This document shows, piece by piece, positions 45,601 to 58,000 of a DNA stretch of 64,000 bases (positions are counted from its first letter, which is position 1; the number at the start of each line of letters is the position of its first letter). Where the stretch lies: assembly GCF_040807025.1 (NCBI RefSeq), contig NC_090967.1:7308001-7372000 (forward strand), written 5' to 3'. Source of the stretch: Struthio camelus. Taxonomy: Eukaryota; Chordata; Aves; Struthioniformes; Struthionidae. A program made the translations under genes and the position numbers. A model generated the notes under the pieces. It was not told the origin of the DNA. It saw nothing but the letters and a program-made list of their open reading frames with translations, and searched no databases.

Positions 45601-48600
45601 TCAGACACACACCCACCCGCCAGTCCACATCCCCAGGCAACGCTCCCCGGCCCCAGCACTGCCTGGAGTACACCTCCGGTGGAGGGGAGCAGCCAGAGGG
45701 CCTGTGTGCGAACAGACCCGCTCAGTCACCACTAATGAAACCTCAACCATCCATCTTCCCCCTGCTGGGCTCGACGACACGACAGGAAAGGTTAAAAGGA
45801 GCCAGATCCACCTGAGCGAAGGTGAACTGCTGCAGAATCACTGCTCTCACATATAAGTGCTGCCAAAGAGAGCAGAGAAAGGTGCAGAACAGGACAAGGG
45901 AGGGCAGGAGTCTGGGGGAGGACTAGGGGGCAAGGAGCCAGCTGAGGCTTTCTGTCTCTGTGGAGGAGACAGATAAAAGCACCTCTGATGGTAGAAGAGG
46001 GCTCCCTCATCATCATCTCCACCTCCAGCCAGACCAGAGACTGCTCCAAACCCAGATCCTGCTCAGAGGGTGAGACTGCTAAGACTGAATCCTTGCTGGC
46101 AACTTAAAGGCTCTGTCAAATGCTCAGTCCAGAAGCTGCTCTGCCAGGTGCCAGGAGTCCCAGGCTTGCCTCCAAAGCTGCTCTTTGCCAAAACTTTGCT
46201 GTAATAAACCATTTGTTCTAATGTTGCTCCCGCACTAAGGAAAAGAGGTTTGCTGCCTCTTATGAAAATATCCATTAGGGATATTACCACATCTGGTTCA
46301 CCACCAGGTCACAGACAAGCACCTTGTAAGGAAGCATCAAAAAAGGCAGAGAGGACAAAAATCTCATGAACTAGCCTACAAATTCCAAACTCTGCCTGGT
46401 CACCATCCAGGGCACCGAATCCCCAGCAGAGCCAACCCCAGCCCCAGCTCTCTCCTGGGCCCAGCCCTGAGCTCCAGTGAGGATGCTAATCCCATCCAGA
46501 GCCACCTCATAATGGGTGGCTCAGGCACCCAGCTGTGAGTAATATCCTGCCAGTGTGGGACGAGGGACTTGACTCAATCAAGGGAGAATAAATAATCCAG
46601 CTTCCAACACTGTGGTAGCTGCCAGCAGGATCGACTCAGATGGAGTCTCCCTGTGCTGGCTGGGTAGGAGCAAGCCCTTGAAGATGGTCTGTGCCCCAAG
46701 GCATTTGGGGACAAAAGGACAGAATTCGCATGACCAGAAGGGAACTGATACCTAGAGAGAATCTGGAGCAGTGCTGGCAAGGGAACGCAGGAGTCCTGGC
46801 TCACAGTCAGGCAACCGTTGCTCCCCCTCATCCCAGAGATCTGCTGCCTCCCTTCAGAGTGGTGCTTGTGCATTCAGTGCCAGCCAAGCTGGACAGAGGG
46901 GTGACCTGGAGCAGTCCTGCCTTGCCCGACACAGTCACAGCTCATTACCTGAGAGCAGCAGCCCAGTTTCTCAGAGTCCATTCCTCTGCCCATGCTCTGT
47001 CCCCTTGGCTGCCTGCTCCAGTCAAGGACAAGCAAACCTTGCTGGAAAAGCCCCCTGCGTCCTTCTTGCCACCACAGCCACGCTCATCTCGAGCCGGGCA
47101 GCCACAGCCCTGAGCTGCGCTCCAATTCCTCTGATCTATTTCCAGCACCATCATGTGGGGAGGCCAGTGCTTTCTCATTTGCCCTCAGCTGCCTCTCCTT
47201 TGCCCCTGTGAGCAGAGGGGCCTCGTTCTCCTGGGCACATCAAGCTGGAGGTTGCTGTCATGTCAGCTGCAGCAGAAAAGCCCATGTCATCTCTGCCTTG
47301 TGAAGAGAGAGGCTCGGGGAATATGCTGGGGGGGTCAGCAGGGTGGCGGCATGGAACAGACCTTGCTCAGGGGGCTAACATCACTGCTCAGAGAAGCAGC
47401 GAGAAAGGCAGAGGGGAGACTATGACCAGCTGGAAATGAGCGCTGCAGGGAACTTCCTGCCCCACTAAGATCAGGGTTTGGCCGTGGCAGAGAGGGAACG
47501 TCAGGGAGAGAAGAGCCCCTGAGCTCCCGGTAGAGGGAAGCTGTGAATACGTTGTCTATCGAGTCTCTGTGCAGGGACCCTCCATCCTGTGCTCCCTATA
47601 GTACAGCTCTGTGGTGCAGGGTACGGCATGGGGTCTGGATGGCGTCTCCTGAGCCACATAAAGCTCCCAAGCTTCTCCCGTGCCTGGATTAAGCACACGA
47701 GCAGCAGCAGGGTAGTAGTGGGGCCAGGGCTGCTGGAGAAGCCAAATCCTTGCCCACAGCAAGGAATAAGCCAGCAAAGGCTGCAGAAGGCAACCTCACC
47801 TTACGGCCGTGGCACCTCTGCAGCCTCAAGGAGGGTTTTAATGCCTGGCTTGCAGTGAAGGCTTGACTTTTGCAAGTAGCAAAGAAATGCCTGAAATGCC
47901 CAGGGCAGCTTCAGAGCAGCAGAAGTGAGATAGTGGCAGCTTTTGACAGTTGAAGGGGAAAGGCTCCTGGAGACAGCACCACATGGGCAGCCTTACCTTT
48001 GTGATTCATTGTCTTTAGGCACTGCTTGCTCTGGATGTCCCACAGCCGGACTGTTTCATCGTGTGAGCCGGAAAGCAGTAGGCTGCCATCTGTGGAGACT
48101 GACAGACATGTCACCTGGTTCCTGGAAGGGGAAGAGAAAAGGGAGTTTAAACTCAGAACGACCCAAGGTCGGACAGAAACAGAAGGAGCGACGCTGGTGA
48201 TGTGGGCAGACGGAGCTAGGAGATATTTGGCAGGTGTGACTGGCACCTCACCTGTGCCCTTTGAAGATCTTCCCATTCTCTCGCTCTGTCTGGAAGGTCC
48301 GGTCTCTCTGGACTGGCTGCAGAAATGAAGGAAAGAAGACAGACAGAAGTTTAAACCCAGGAAGATTGAAGCCAGCAGGTCCATTACTGTGCCTGGATGG
48401 ACTAGAGGTGATTTTCCAGGCCACAAGCTCTCCCCTTCCTCCCTGGTCCTTACCCCCCTCTAGGAAGTTTCCTCTCTCCTGCCCTCCTTCCCTCATCCCT
48501 GCTGGAAATGCCTCTCACTGTAAGGGGAACAGCCCAGGCACAGTGACAGAGAAGGGTGCTCGGGGTGCAGAGGAACCTGGGCCCTCTGGCATCCTGGCAG

Positions 48601-51600
48601 ATCACCAGTTACACAGGCAGGGAGTGTGGCAGCGACCCAGGGTGCCCTGCCGAGGCTGGGCTGCACGAGGGCAGCACCAAGCAGATCTGCAGCCCCCATC
48701 ACTCACCCAGGCACACAGGTCAACCTGGAAGATGGAACCGTCCATGCCGCCGCAAAACATGTGATACTCAGAGAGGTCAAGAGTCACAGCCATGATCCCC
48801 ACATCGAAGAGAACAGAAAGAAGGAGCTCTCCAGAGGAGATTTCCCACAGCTGGAGTGAGAAGATACAGAATTAGAGGCTTAAACGTTAACTACGCAATC
48901 AGAAGAACATATTGCTTCTTATCTGCACTTACAGGCCCAGCAGCAGTCTCACAGCATGTACCGGCATCCCCTCCTAACTATGGTCAGGGAAACTAAGGCA
49001 CAAGCTGGCTTGCCCAGGGTCATGTGCCAAGTCAGGCAGAATGAAGAGAGAACCCAGGATCAGCCTCATTCTGACCACGAGACAACAAATTTCCCAGGCA
49101 ACTCTGGAATAGCCTTTAACTTCTCCATGCCCATCCTGTCCCCTGGGGCAGATCCCTTCCTGCAGGGCAGGAGAAGTGGACTAGAGGTTCCAGCTCTGGT
49201 GCTGGCCCTGTCTGGCCACCAGGGCTGAAATCTGCACAGCTCCATCTTCTTTGTGATTGAAGAAATCTCAGTCAGGAGGCAATAGAGGAGCTGAACCCAG
49301 CATTCCCTGGGGAAACTTGGAGGCCCAGTCCTGAGGGCAGGAGCCGAGAAACTGCTCATATTTGGAGAAATGAAACTCTTCAGGTCTGGCAGCTCTGAGT
49401 CATCACAGGGACAGCTAAGAAACCGTGCTACTGCATCCCTCATGGACAGCTTTGCTGCAGCCCAGCAGAGACTATTTTTTAACCCTATGGGGCCTGCAAA
49501 CCTCCAGGACACTTGCTTGTTCAGGCAGCTGCGGGGCCTGAGCCAAGCCTTACCTTCGCTGTCTGGTCAAGGGAGGCTGTGGCTGCTCGTGCCAAGGGCC
49601 CTCCAAAGCCACAGCACAAGTCCGTGATAGGGAGGCTGTGTCGGGACCACACATGACGAGGGTCAGGGATCTGGGAGGGCTCTGCCTGCAGCACGCTGTA
49701 GCGGAGAGAACAAAGAGAAAGGTTAGCACCGCGGGGAGTACAGCCATGCCGCCAGTCAGCAAGAGCGACGCTGGGGATGCCACAGCAAAGCAGCTGTGAC
49801 GGGAGCTGGCCGAGGCTCTGCTGCCTCTGGGATGGTTCTCCTGGGTGCGAGAATCAAACAGAATGCAGAAGTTGTCAGCGGCCAGAGCGCATGTGGTATC
49901 ACGGTCAAGGGCCATCACTGAGATCCCCATCCCAGAGGACACAGAGACAGGAACCTCAGCTGCCACTAGCTGGGGAAGGAAAATGAGAACATAAAAGACC
50001 ACTTCAAAGGGGAAGGCAATAATCCACCGCCTGTGTCCACTGGGGAAAAGAAGTCAGAGGCATATGTTGCAGCTTGGGAAATTTAGATGAGACACAAGGA
50101 AAATCTCTTTAGCACTAAGGCTAACAACACTAGACCAAACTGCTGAAGAATGGCACAGGCGCATCACCACCAATGGATTTTAAGAACAGCTTAGACGCCC
50201 GTCAGGGTTCGCTTAGGTAGAGCTGATTCGGCCTCAGGGAAGCGGTAGCTGATCTCTTGTTTTCATGTACTTTGTCCAAACGCTCTGTCCCCAGCACAAA
50301 CGGGCAGACACCTGCTTGTGGGGTACCGTTACCTGTAAAGGTTCCACACCAGAGCCAGGCAGTCCTTGGCTCCCGAGAGGAAGTGGCTGCTGTCATCAGT
50401 AAAGCAGAGGCATGTGAGGTCCTGGTAGTGTCGGTTCAGGATGGCTAAGAGGTTCCCATTGGAGACCTAGAATAAAGGAAAGGACACAAGAATATTAAAA
50501 AAACCTTAATATACATATAAAAAAAATATAATCTAAAAATATTTTTAAAACATATTGAATATTACTTATTTTAAAAAGACCGTTTAAAAAGAGCAATGCT
50601 GCACTGTCCAGGAGGCTGTGTGCCACCCCTGAGGTGGCTGCATTTCAGCAAGGCTATGTGGTCTCAAGCCAGTGGAGGCTTTGGGACGGACCTGGGCAAA
50701 GAGAGTTCCTTAAACCTGGAGCTTTTCTTGTTGCAACACTGCAGATAGGGAGGGAAGTAAGGAGGCAGTGAGGGAGCCCATATAAAAGAACAGAATCAAC
50801 TCCCTCTCATTGTCTGAATTACCCCTAAAAATAAAACCAAACTGCAATTCAATGGAGAATAGAGAAGGCGTAAAACAAGGACGCCTGGAATCCTTTTCCA
50901 GGTCCATTGCGGATTCAACACAGCCTCACTAACATGCCCATTTTCTCAGCCGGAAGGACAGTGCTTTCACCCACTCCAGCAAGACACTCAGAAACATTTG
51001 CAAGGCAAGGTTAGCTGGAAGCAAACAGAAAGGGCCAAGTTTTGCAGGTGAGGCAGAGCAGAGACCAGCTTGCAGCATCGTGAGCAAGAACCTCCTACTT
51101 GCTGCAGCCTCAGCCCAGCATTCCTAGTGAGGTGTTTTTTTTTTTTTCCCAACATTGCCACAAGCACATTTTTTAAAGAAAAATCTGATGAATTAAGATA
51201 GAGCCGCCCACATAATAAGCCTCAGAAACATTCCCCAAGACTGAGAGCTTTACAAGTTAGACATCTTGTTTTCTAATCCTGGGCTAAGAACTAGCTGTGT
51301 TTTTTTATTTGCTTGGTGAAGTGCTTAGCACATTTTGTGAACCCCACTTAAATAATAATATTGAATAAAAATAGAAGGATGATGACCAGAGCACAAGAGT
51401 CCAGCAGTCTTTGTAGGCATCCAGACCACAATTCACATACAATTATTAGGCTAAAAGGTGGAAGAAGTGCTAAATGGAAACTAGATCCTGTGTTTCTGCT
51501 TTGAAGGAGCCACATCTAACCTCTTAAGACCAAGCATCTGTAGCTGCTTGGAAAAAGAAGGGAAAAAAAGACCTAAACCTCATCCAGCACCTCCCAGCAG

Positions 51601-54428
51601 TTTTTTTTTTTTTTTGCTCGCTGCTTTGGTAAGCTGCACCGTAGCGGGCATTTCCACGGAGCCGGTGAGCAGCCCAGCCCTGGCTCCTCGCAGCAGCTGC
51701 ACAGCCCAGAGCCAGACCAGCACCAACAGCAACTGTAAAGTACACGACCCAGAAAAGTCTTCACTCCACCGCAGAGCACAGATAACATGCATTTACTGAC
51801 ACCTGATGGGAAAGGAGCACTCGCTAACTGTAAGGGATGCAAATCAATTTCCTCTTGCCCAGGGACCCTCATTCAACACCGATATAAACACCAACCTGCT
51901 CCTCATAAGGACTGCTGAGATTTTGCACCTCCTTGGGATCCAGTTTACTTTAACATATGAGACTCAAAATCGTTTATAGGTGCTTTCAAGCTGGCTCTCC
52001 AATTTACTGTGCACAAGTTTGAGGCTAGGATAAACAGCATCAACAAGTTACCAGACGACAGCCATGATTAAATGCGAAGTCATAAGGCAAATCTGAAGGG
52101 TCAGAGCCTGGACCACCAGAGAGGCTGTGCAAAAACACCCTGGTCCCGGGGTGCAGGACCTGGCCCAGTGGCTGCTTCTGCTCCAGGTGCCGCCTGGACT
52201 CCCAAACAAACGAAAGGGAAAAACTACAAAGTCTCATCAGTTCTAGCCAGCGTATTTTGGTATTCCCACACCCCCTGCTATTCACTCGCTCGGCTGTAAG
52301 CACAACAGGCACAGGCTGTTTGCTCACGGACGGTGTCCTTACCTCCCACAGGTAGATGCTCTCGGCGACGCCCGCCAGGATGTAGAGACCGTTGGGAGAA
52401 GCTGTCAGGCAGGTCACCGGCCCAGGGCATATGATCTTCTGCTGGAGCTGGTCCTGGGAGCACAAAGGATATTGTGGCCATTCAGTTCAGGACAGAAGAG
52501 GGGGAGGAAAGGAGAAATGAGGCCCTGGCTCAGCTCGGAGCAGGCCACAGGGGAAAGGCCTTTCCTGACAGTGCCCGAATCGCTCTGAGGCCGCCGGCAT
52601 CCAGGCAGCGCCGCCAGCACTACTAGAGCTCAGAGATTCAGTGCTGAAGGGACCCGAAGAGGGAGACGATGGAGAAACACAGATCCTGGGATGGTGGAAA
52701 TCACATCAAATTGCCCTGCATTTTGCTGGGTGTTTAGGCCCACAGGGAAAATAAGGACAGGCCTGCGTTCCCCTCCCTTCCTCCTCCAGCTACACAGGGG
52801 TCCAGGAGCTGCCAGAGAGGTACCGAAAGGCGAGGGATTTGAATACTGTTATGCTCCACTGTTGGGGAACCCTGGAGAAGGAGCAGAAGATGTAGAGACA
52901 AGAAAGACTACAGCAAAATAACTCTTTTTTTTTTTTTTTAAATATGATCTCCCTCAGCCTGGGAGAACCGATGAGCAGGGCTGAAGACGGCTCCTCGTGC
53001 TGCTTTCAGCTCGGGGCAAGAGGAGCAGGCAGGAAGGAACAAATCCTGGGCTGGAGGCAGGAAGGGGCCACGTGTGCCCTTAGCTGGGTAAATTGACGGG
53101 TTGTTGCTGCACTCTGTGGCAAAGCCGAAGGGAACGGCAGGGAAAGAACTGATTATGGCTGTGGGACGGAGGATTTTTTGCTACTATCCTGTCCCAATTT
53201 AAGTGCGACTGGCGCACGGCTAGCAAGAGGACAGAAGACGGCCCTGCAGGGGCTGGTACGGCTTAGGCAGCTGGGTTTGAGCCCGGGGATTTGCCATTTT
53301 CGGTTGGAGCATGAGAGGCAGAGAAGGCAACGAGGCGACGGGAGGTTTCGGGCACAGTGAAAGCAGAATCACCCTGGAGTTTTTTTCTGCAATTCTCCCC
53401 ACTGACAAATCCTCCAAGGCTGGGGGGAAATCCTCAGGAAAACCCCAGGGTCTCCATGCCCCGGGGACGAGCTCGGCTCCGGCCCGCAGCGTGGGAGCCC
53501 CGGCGGGAGGCTGCGGTGAGGGTCCCCGGGCTGGCAGCCGCCTCTGGCAGGGCCCAGGGGCGTCTCTGTGGGCGGCCTGGGCAGCAGCGCCCCGCGATAG
53601 GAGTCGGGGAGGTTTCCGCCAAGAGCAAGGCCTCGCCAGGGGCTGGAGGCCTCCCGCCCTGGGGGAGCAGAGGCGGGGCGAGGAGAGGAGGGGGCCGCGG
53701 GCAGGTCCCCGAGGACACCGGGGGCTGAGGGCACCCCATGGACACGGGGGAGCCACCATAGAGAGGGGGGTCTCTATGGGCAGAGCGGAGCCTGGGGCAC
53801 CCCATGGACACGGGGGGTCTCTATGGACACCGGGGAGCCACCATAGAGAGGGGGGTCTCTATGGGCAGAGCGGAGCCTGGGGCACCCCATGGACATGGGG
53901 GAGGGTCTCTATGGACACGGAGGAGCCACCATAGAGAGGGGGGTCTCTATGGGCAGAGCGGAGCCTGGGGCACCCCATGGACACGGGGGGGTCTCTATGG
54001 ACACGGGGGAACCACCATAGAGAGGGGGGGTCTCTACGGACAGAGCGGAGCGCGGGGGCGCCACCATAGAGGCGGGGCGGGTCTCCACGGGGGACTCGGG
54101 GCGCCACCATAGAGACGAGGGGGTGTCTATGGGGAGAGGGGGGCTCGGGGGCGTCCCCATGGAGACGGGGGTTCTCCACGGGCGCCTCGGGCCCCGCCGG
54201 GCCCGGCCGCGCCGGTACCTTCCTCTGCAGCTCCCAGACGTTGATGTAGCTCTTGCCGAGCTGGGCGCCCAGCAGGTGCTCGCCGCCCAGCAGCGCCAGG
54301 CCGCGCGGCCCGCTGTTGCCGCCGCGGTAGCCGGGCAGGGCGGAGCCCGAGTGCAGCTCCCACACGGAGCAGTTACAGAGCGGCCCGGCGGCGTCCGACA
54401 CCAGCGCCACCTCCATGGGCGCCGCCAT
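42639..54428 (-). CDS. WDR18: WDR18, WD40-repeat protein of the PELP1-TEX10-WDR18 ribosome-maturation complex
   Basis: Vertebrate counterpart of yeast Ipi3; acts in the nucleolus in 60S maturation (ITS2 processing) with PELP1, TEX10, LAS1L and SENP3. Ten exons on the minus strand: 54428-54219, 52453-52343, 50466-50333, 49695-49554, 48850-48707, 48316-48252, 48121-47997, 45102-44936, 43138-43070, 42770-42639. They total 1299 nt, 432 residues, the human length, with matching phases. The start MAAPMEVAL agrees with mammals and lies in an AAGATGGCGGC context. WD40 blades fill most of the protein; clear ones are [18 protein letters not shown] and [18 protein letters not shown]. The last two exons form a C-terminal coiled coil ([18 protein letters not shown]). 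Intron 7 (45103-47996) is 2.9 kb and intron 8 (43139-44935) is 1.8 kb; I saw nothing else in either. Confidence 0.96.
49847..49969 (-). pseudogene. WD40-like relict exon in WDR18 intron 3
   Basis: An open segment on the minus strand starts right after a strong acceptor (TTTTCCTTCCCCAG) and reads [13 protein letters not shown]...CALAADN.CILFDS. It resembles WDR18 exon 5 (GIMAVTLD...[15 protein letters not shown]) in both protein pattern and nucleotides: both carry GATCCCCA, GGTCAAG and CATGTG blocks in the same order on the plus strand. It has no GT donor where exon 5 has GTGAGT. Joining it to exon 3 would give an immediate TAG. So it looks like a decayed exon duplication, though a chance WD40-like frame is possible. 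Confidence 0.5.
50497..50580. repeat. AT-rich low-complexity tract in WDR18 intron 2
   Basis: About 85 nt almost without G or C, mostly A runs with ATAT steps, just upstream (on the minus strand) of exon 3. No coding or RNA signal was seen. Confidence 0.6.
53731..54130. repeat. 85-88 bp hairpin-bearing minisatellite in WDR18 intron 1
   Basis: The marker GCACCCCATGGACA recurs at 53731, 53797, 53882 and 53970, with a degenerate copy near 54058, giving a first short unit and then units of 85, 88 and 88 bp. Each of the first three units holds a perfect inverted repeat CCATAGAGA / TCTCTATGG around a six-G loop (53756-53779, 53841-53864, 53929-53952). Later copies (54015-54039, 54105-54131) are degenerate. 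Confidence 0.85.
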
Positions 54429-54536
54429 CTTCCCGGTCCGCCAAGGCCAGAGAGAGCGCCGCGGCGGCCTAGAGCGCCGCCCTTCCTCCGCTCGACAACG
54501 AGGCGCCGGCCAACCAAGAGCGACGCCTCGGCCGCT
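54429..54536 (-). promoter_or_regulatory. WDR18: WDR18 CpG-island core promoter
   Basis: CpG-rich and TATA-less. The AAGATGGCGGC YY1-type motif overlaps the start codon, so transcription probably begins within a few tens of bases upstream. The 5S-like sequence begins at the far edge and points the other way. Confidence 0.5.
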
Positions 54537-54660
54537 CCCCACGGCCGCGCGGGGAGGGAGCCGCCTCTGCATTCCGTGCGCGCTGGGAAGCTAAGCAGGG
54601 CCCGCCTCGCCCCGGCCCTGGATGGGAGACCGCGGCGGGGCGCGATTCGGTGCCCACGGG
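54537..54660 (+). pseudogene. Divergent 5S rRNA-derived sequence with intact A-box and C-box blocks
   Basis: GGAAGCTAAGCAGGG (54586-54600) and TGGATGGGAGACCGC (54619-54633) are identical to the internal control blocks of vertebrate 5S rRNA as I remember it. The spacing between AGCAGGG and GGATGG is 19 nt, exactly as in 5S. The flanks keep weaker matches: ACGGCC at 54541 near the 5' end and CGGTGC near 54648 at the 3' end, each about 3 nt further out than in 5S. The remainder has drifted to very high GC. This is a 5S pseudogene, or a 5S-derived element, not a normal 5S gene. Confidence 0.8.
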
Positions 54661-54670
54661 GGCCGCCCGG

Positions 54671-55035
54671 CTGCCCCATAGCGCTAGGGGCACCCTGCCC
54701 GCCTGCACACCCTGCTGCCCCATAGCGCTAGGGGCACCCTGCCCGCCCGCACACCCTGCTGCCCCATAGCCCTAGGGGCACCCTGCCCGCCTGCACACCC
54801 TGCTGCCCCATAGCCCTAGGGGCACCCTGCACACCCTGCTGCCCCATAACCCTAGGGACACCCTGCCCACCTGCACTCCCAGCTGCCCCATAGCCCTAGG
54901 GGCACCCTGCACGCCTGGCTGCCCCATAGCCCTGGGGCACCCTGTGCACCCCACAGCACCCTGCATGCCCAGTCCTAGGGATACCTTGCAGGCCCCACTG
55001 CCCCATAGTGCTATGGGCACCCTGGCTGCCCCACG
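54671..55035. repeat. 44-bp minisatellite with 36-bp deletion variants
   Basis: Units begin CTGCCCCATAGC at 54671, 54715, 54759, 54803, 54839, 54883 and 54919, giving periods of 44, 44, 44, 36, 44 and 36 bp, then degenerate copies to about 55035. The 36-bp units lack an 8-bp piece. The array starts 10 bp after the 5S-like sequence. Reading frames through it are artefacts of the repeat. Confidence 0.9.
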
Positions 55036-55089
55036 GACACTGGGTGCGGGGGAGGCCCAGGCAACGCACAGAAACTTCAGGCAGCACCA

Positions 55090-58000
55090 CTTTTTTTTTT
55101 TTTTTTAATATTTCATCAACTTTACAGGGTTACAATTGTCTTAAATATTCTGAAGTTTAAATACAATCTGTATAATAATGTTATTATAAAATGTAAACTT
55201 TCAGTGTTTTTATTTTATTTTATCTTTTTTAATAATCAAAAGTTTCAATACCTGAATGTTTGCAAAACTGAAATATTTCACCGGGGGCTCTCAGGACAAT
55301 GCAGCCTGAGACCCGCCGCTCTCAGAGGTAGAATGTGGTTTTTATTCTTTTTCTTTTTTTTGTCTTTTGTGTTTTTTTTTTTCATTTTTTACCTGAGTTA
55401 AGGTATGCACGCTGGATAAATGCGTCTGCAGCTGTGTTCATTCCTTTTTCTTTTCAAACCCCAGAGAAACTGATTTTTTTTTTTTAAATCGATATGCAAA
55501 AAGAAAAATAAAGTGGAAGGTAATATGCTCTCTCTCTCAAAAAAAAAAAAAGGGAAGAAGAGTAGGGGAAAAATAAAAATAATTAAAAAAAAAAAAGTGA
55601 CTGTACAAATGCAAAACTCACTAAAAATCTAACCACCCTCCCACCCCGGTCACAAAAAAACCCCCAAACACGCGACAAAGGAGCACCCCCGCGGCCCTCC
55701 CGGGAGATTGCTCTTTGCAGGTAGGAAGCGGCTCCGGGCAGCAGCGTCAGACGGCCGCAGCGGCCCCCGCGCGCCCCGTCCTGCCGAGGTCCCGGGCGGC
55801 AAACTCGGCTCGCGGCGGCTCGGCCGGCCGGGCCGCGGAGCTGGGAATCGCCCGGCCCCGGCCGAGTCGCCCCGACCTCAAACGAAAGCAGCCGGCGCGG
55901 GTGGGAGCCGCGGCCGCCGAGCGGATCCCGTTCCGCGCCCGCGTCGCCGCGCGCCGGGGAAGGGGAAAACCCTGTGCTCGATATCGAAACCTGAGGAATC
56001 TAGATACCGAGAGGAGGTTTCAGTATCCGATCGCGATTGTGTCTCACGCAGATGCACGTTGCTGGGGCCAACGTTTCGGGTCGGCGCTGCTGCGGGGATT
56101 TCAAAGGAAGGTGAAAACTGAAACTTGCGCCAGTTAAAGCAAAGCAGAGTTAAAGCTTAAAAAAGATCCCTGGTGCTCCGGCTGCCGGATCCTGCTCCGG
56201 CCTCGCCCGGAGACGCCGAGCTGCGCGCCGGAGCCCACGGGCGCCCCAACACCCTGGGAGGATGCTCCTCCGGCCCCGCAAAGCCGCCCGCCGCCGCTTC
56301 GGAGGGGACCAAGGCAGGAGGCCCCGAGCGCCCCTCCGGCTCTCCCGTCGGCTCTCCCGCAACAGCCCGCCGGGGCGGGTGCGCGTCCCGCCAGCCTGGC
56401 AGCCGGCCCCGGACCCCCCTTCCCCATCCCGCAGGGTCGGTTCACAAGCTGGGAAGAGCCGGCGCTTCAAGCCTAACAGGATTGCACCCGACATCCAGCC
56501 TCTCCCTCCGAACCGCTCGTCTCCCCGAACTACCTGTAAGCAGCTCTGCTGCGCGTCCCGGCCGCCCCGTCCCGGCCAGCCTGCGGGTTTGGGCTCCTTC
56601 CCCGCCTCGCATTGCTAAGTCGGACGTTTTAACTATTCGTCGTGTGAAAGGACCCTGCCACGCTGCAGGATGGCCCTGGCGGCTGTTTTGGAGGGGGGAT
56701 AGTCTGGAATAGCGTCGGCTACGGGAAAGGGCATGAGCAAACACGACCCTTCCACCTCGGTTTAAGGGCGTCTGCTCGGAGGTGCTGCCCGTGAAGCCGA
56801 ACAGGAGGCAGCGACCTGCCAGTGGCTCGGAGCCTGCAGGACAGGCCAGTGCCGCAGCCTCTGTCTGCTCCGAGCGGAAGGAGCCCCGGTGCCGGGCAGG
56901 GACCGAGCACTGGCCACCATCTCCTCCAGGGCTACGGGCGAAGCCGTCACGTCTCACAGCTGATCCCTGATTTTGAGCAGTAGCTCAGGAGACTTTGACA
57001 GGGGCTGTTAAAAGGGCGCAGCTGGAAACTGTGTTACTTGGAGAAACGAGAAGGGCAGCGCTAGCGCAGGGGGTGTTTTAGAGGACTGTGCGCTTCCCGG
57101 GCAGCTGCGGCCAGGTCTCTGGATTTTTCAATGCCGAAAAGAGCTCAGGAGCCAGCACAGACCCAAAGGAGCTCATTTGGCCCGATGTGCTGAACTGATG
57201 CTGAGCCACCTGGGGACACTGAGACAGCCTCTGCCTGGGACAACCTGGGAAACACCCCTAGGTCAGCGCTACACCAAAACCAACCCAGAAAACAGGTTAT
57301 GCCACGGGAAAGCAGGAACCTCAGCAGCCTGACCAAGAACACCAGATTTTCCTGATTTTTCTGGCTGATTTCTTCAGTATCACACAAACAAAACACCCAC
57401 TCCCCAGCACAAATAAAGCCAGTTTGCTGCTCGAAGCGTGAATAAAAGATCAGGTGTCAGATCAACTTAGGCGCTGGTGCAGGTGGGAAAATGTGCCCAA
57501 ACTGGATTTGCACAGTAGTATCTCCTTACAGGGGAAAAAAAAAAAAAGAAAGAAAGAAAGAAAAGAAGGAGACCTGCCAACGAAACGTAACTCACGGAAA
57601 ACACGGCCGGGGCCCGCGGGGGATTCAACAGCGGCGGGGTGGTTCCTCTCTGGCTGCCTGGGCTCAAAGCCTCGGAGACAAGCAGGGATGGGTTAAAACA
57701 GGGCTAAAAGCGCATGCGAATCGGCAGGGACACGAGCGGGGTCTTCACGCAGCTCCCCGCTCGGCGACCCGCTGAAGGCCTGATCCTGATCCTGAGCCTG
57801 ACAGCGCTGCCTGCTCCCGGCGCCCGCACGACCGTCCCCGCTCGCTCGGCCAACTAACCCCACCGCAAACCCCGGCTTGTCTCTAACGTGGCGATTTTCT
57901 TCCCGAGTAACTTTCCTTCTTGTTCTTCCCTTCCCGGGAGCTGCCGCGGGCAGTGCGGTGCCGGTTAAATTATGCTCCCTGGACCTAATTAGGCGGCGAG

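Noticed and set aside
53311-54112. Open frames through the WDR18 intron 1 minisatellite
   Set aside because: They consist of the repeated unit translated; there is no start or splice context.
53731-55035. CRISPR-like repeat arrays
   Set aside because: Direct tandem repeats with no unique spacers, in a vertebrate genome. They are minisatellites.
54772-55090. ORFs repeating LGLWGSRVCR-like peptides
   Set aside because: Artefact of the 44-bp minisatellite.
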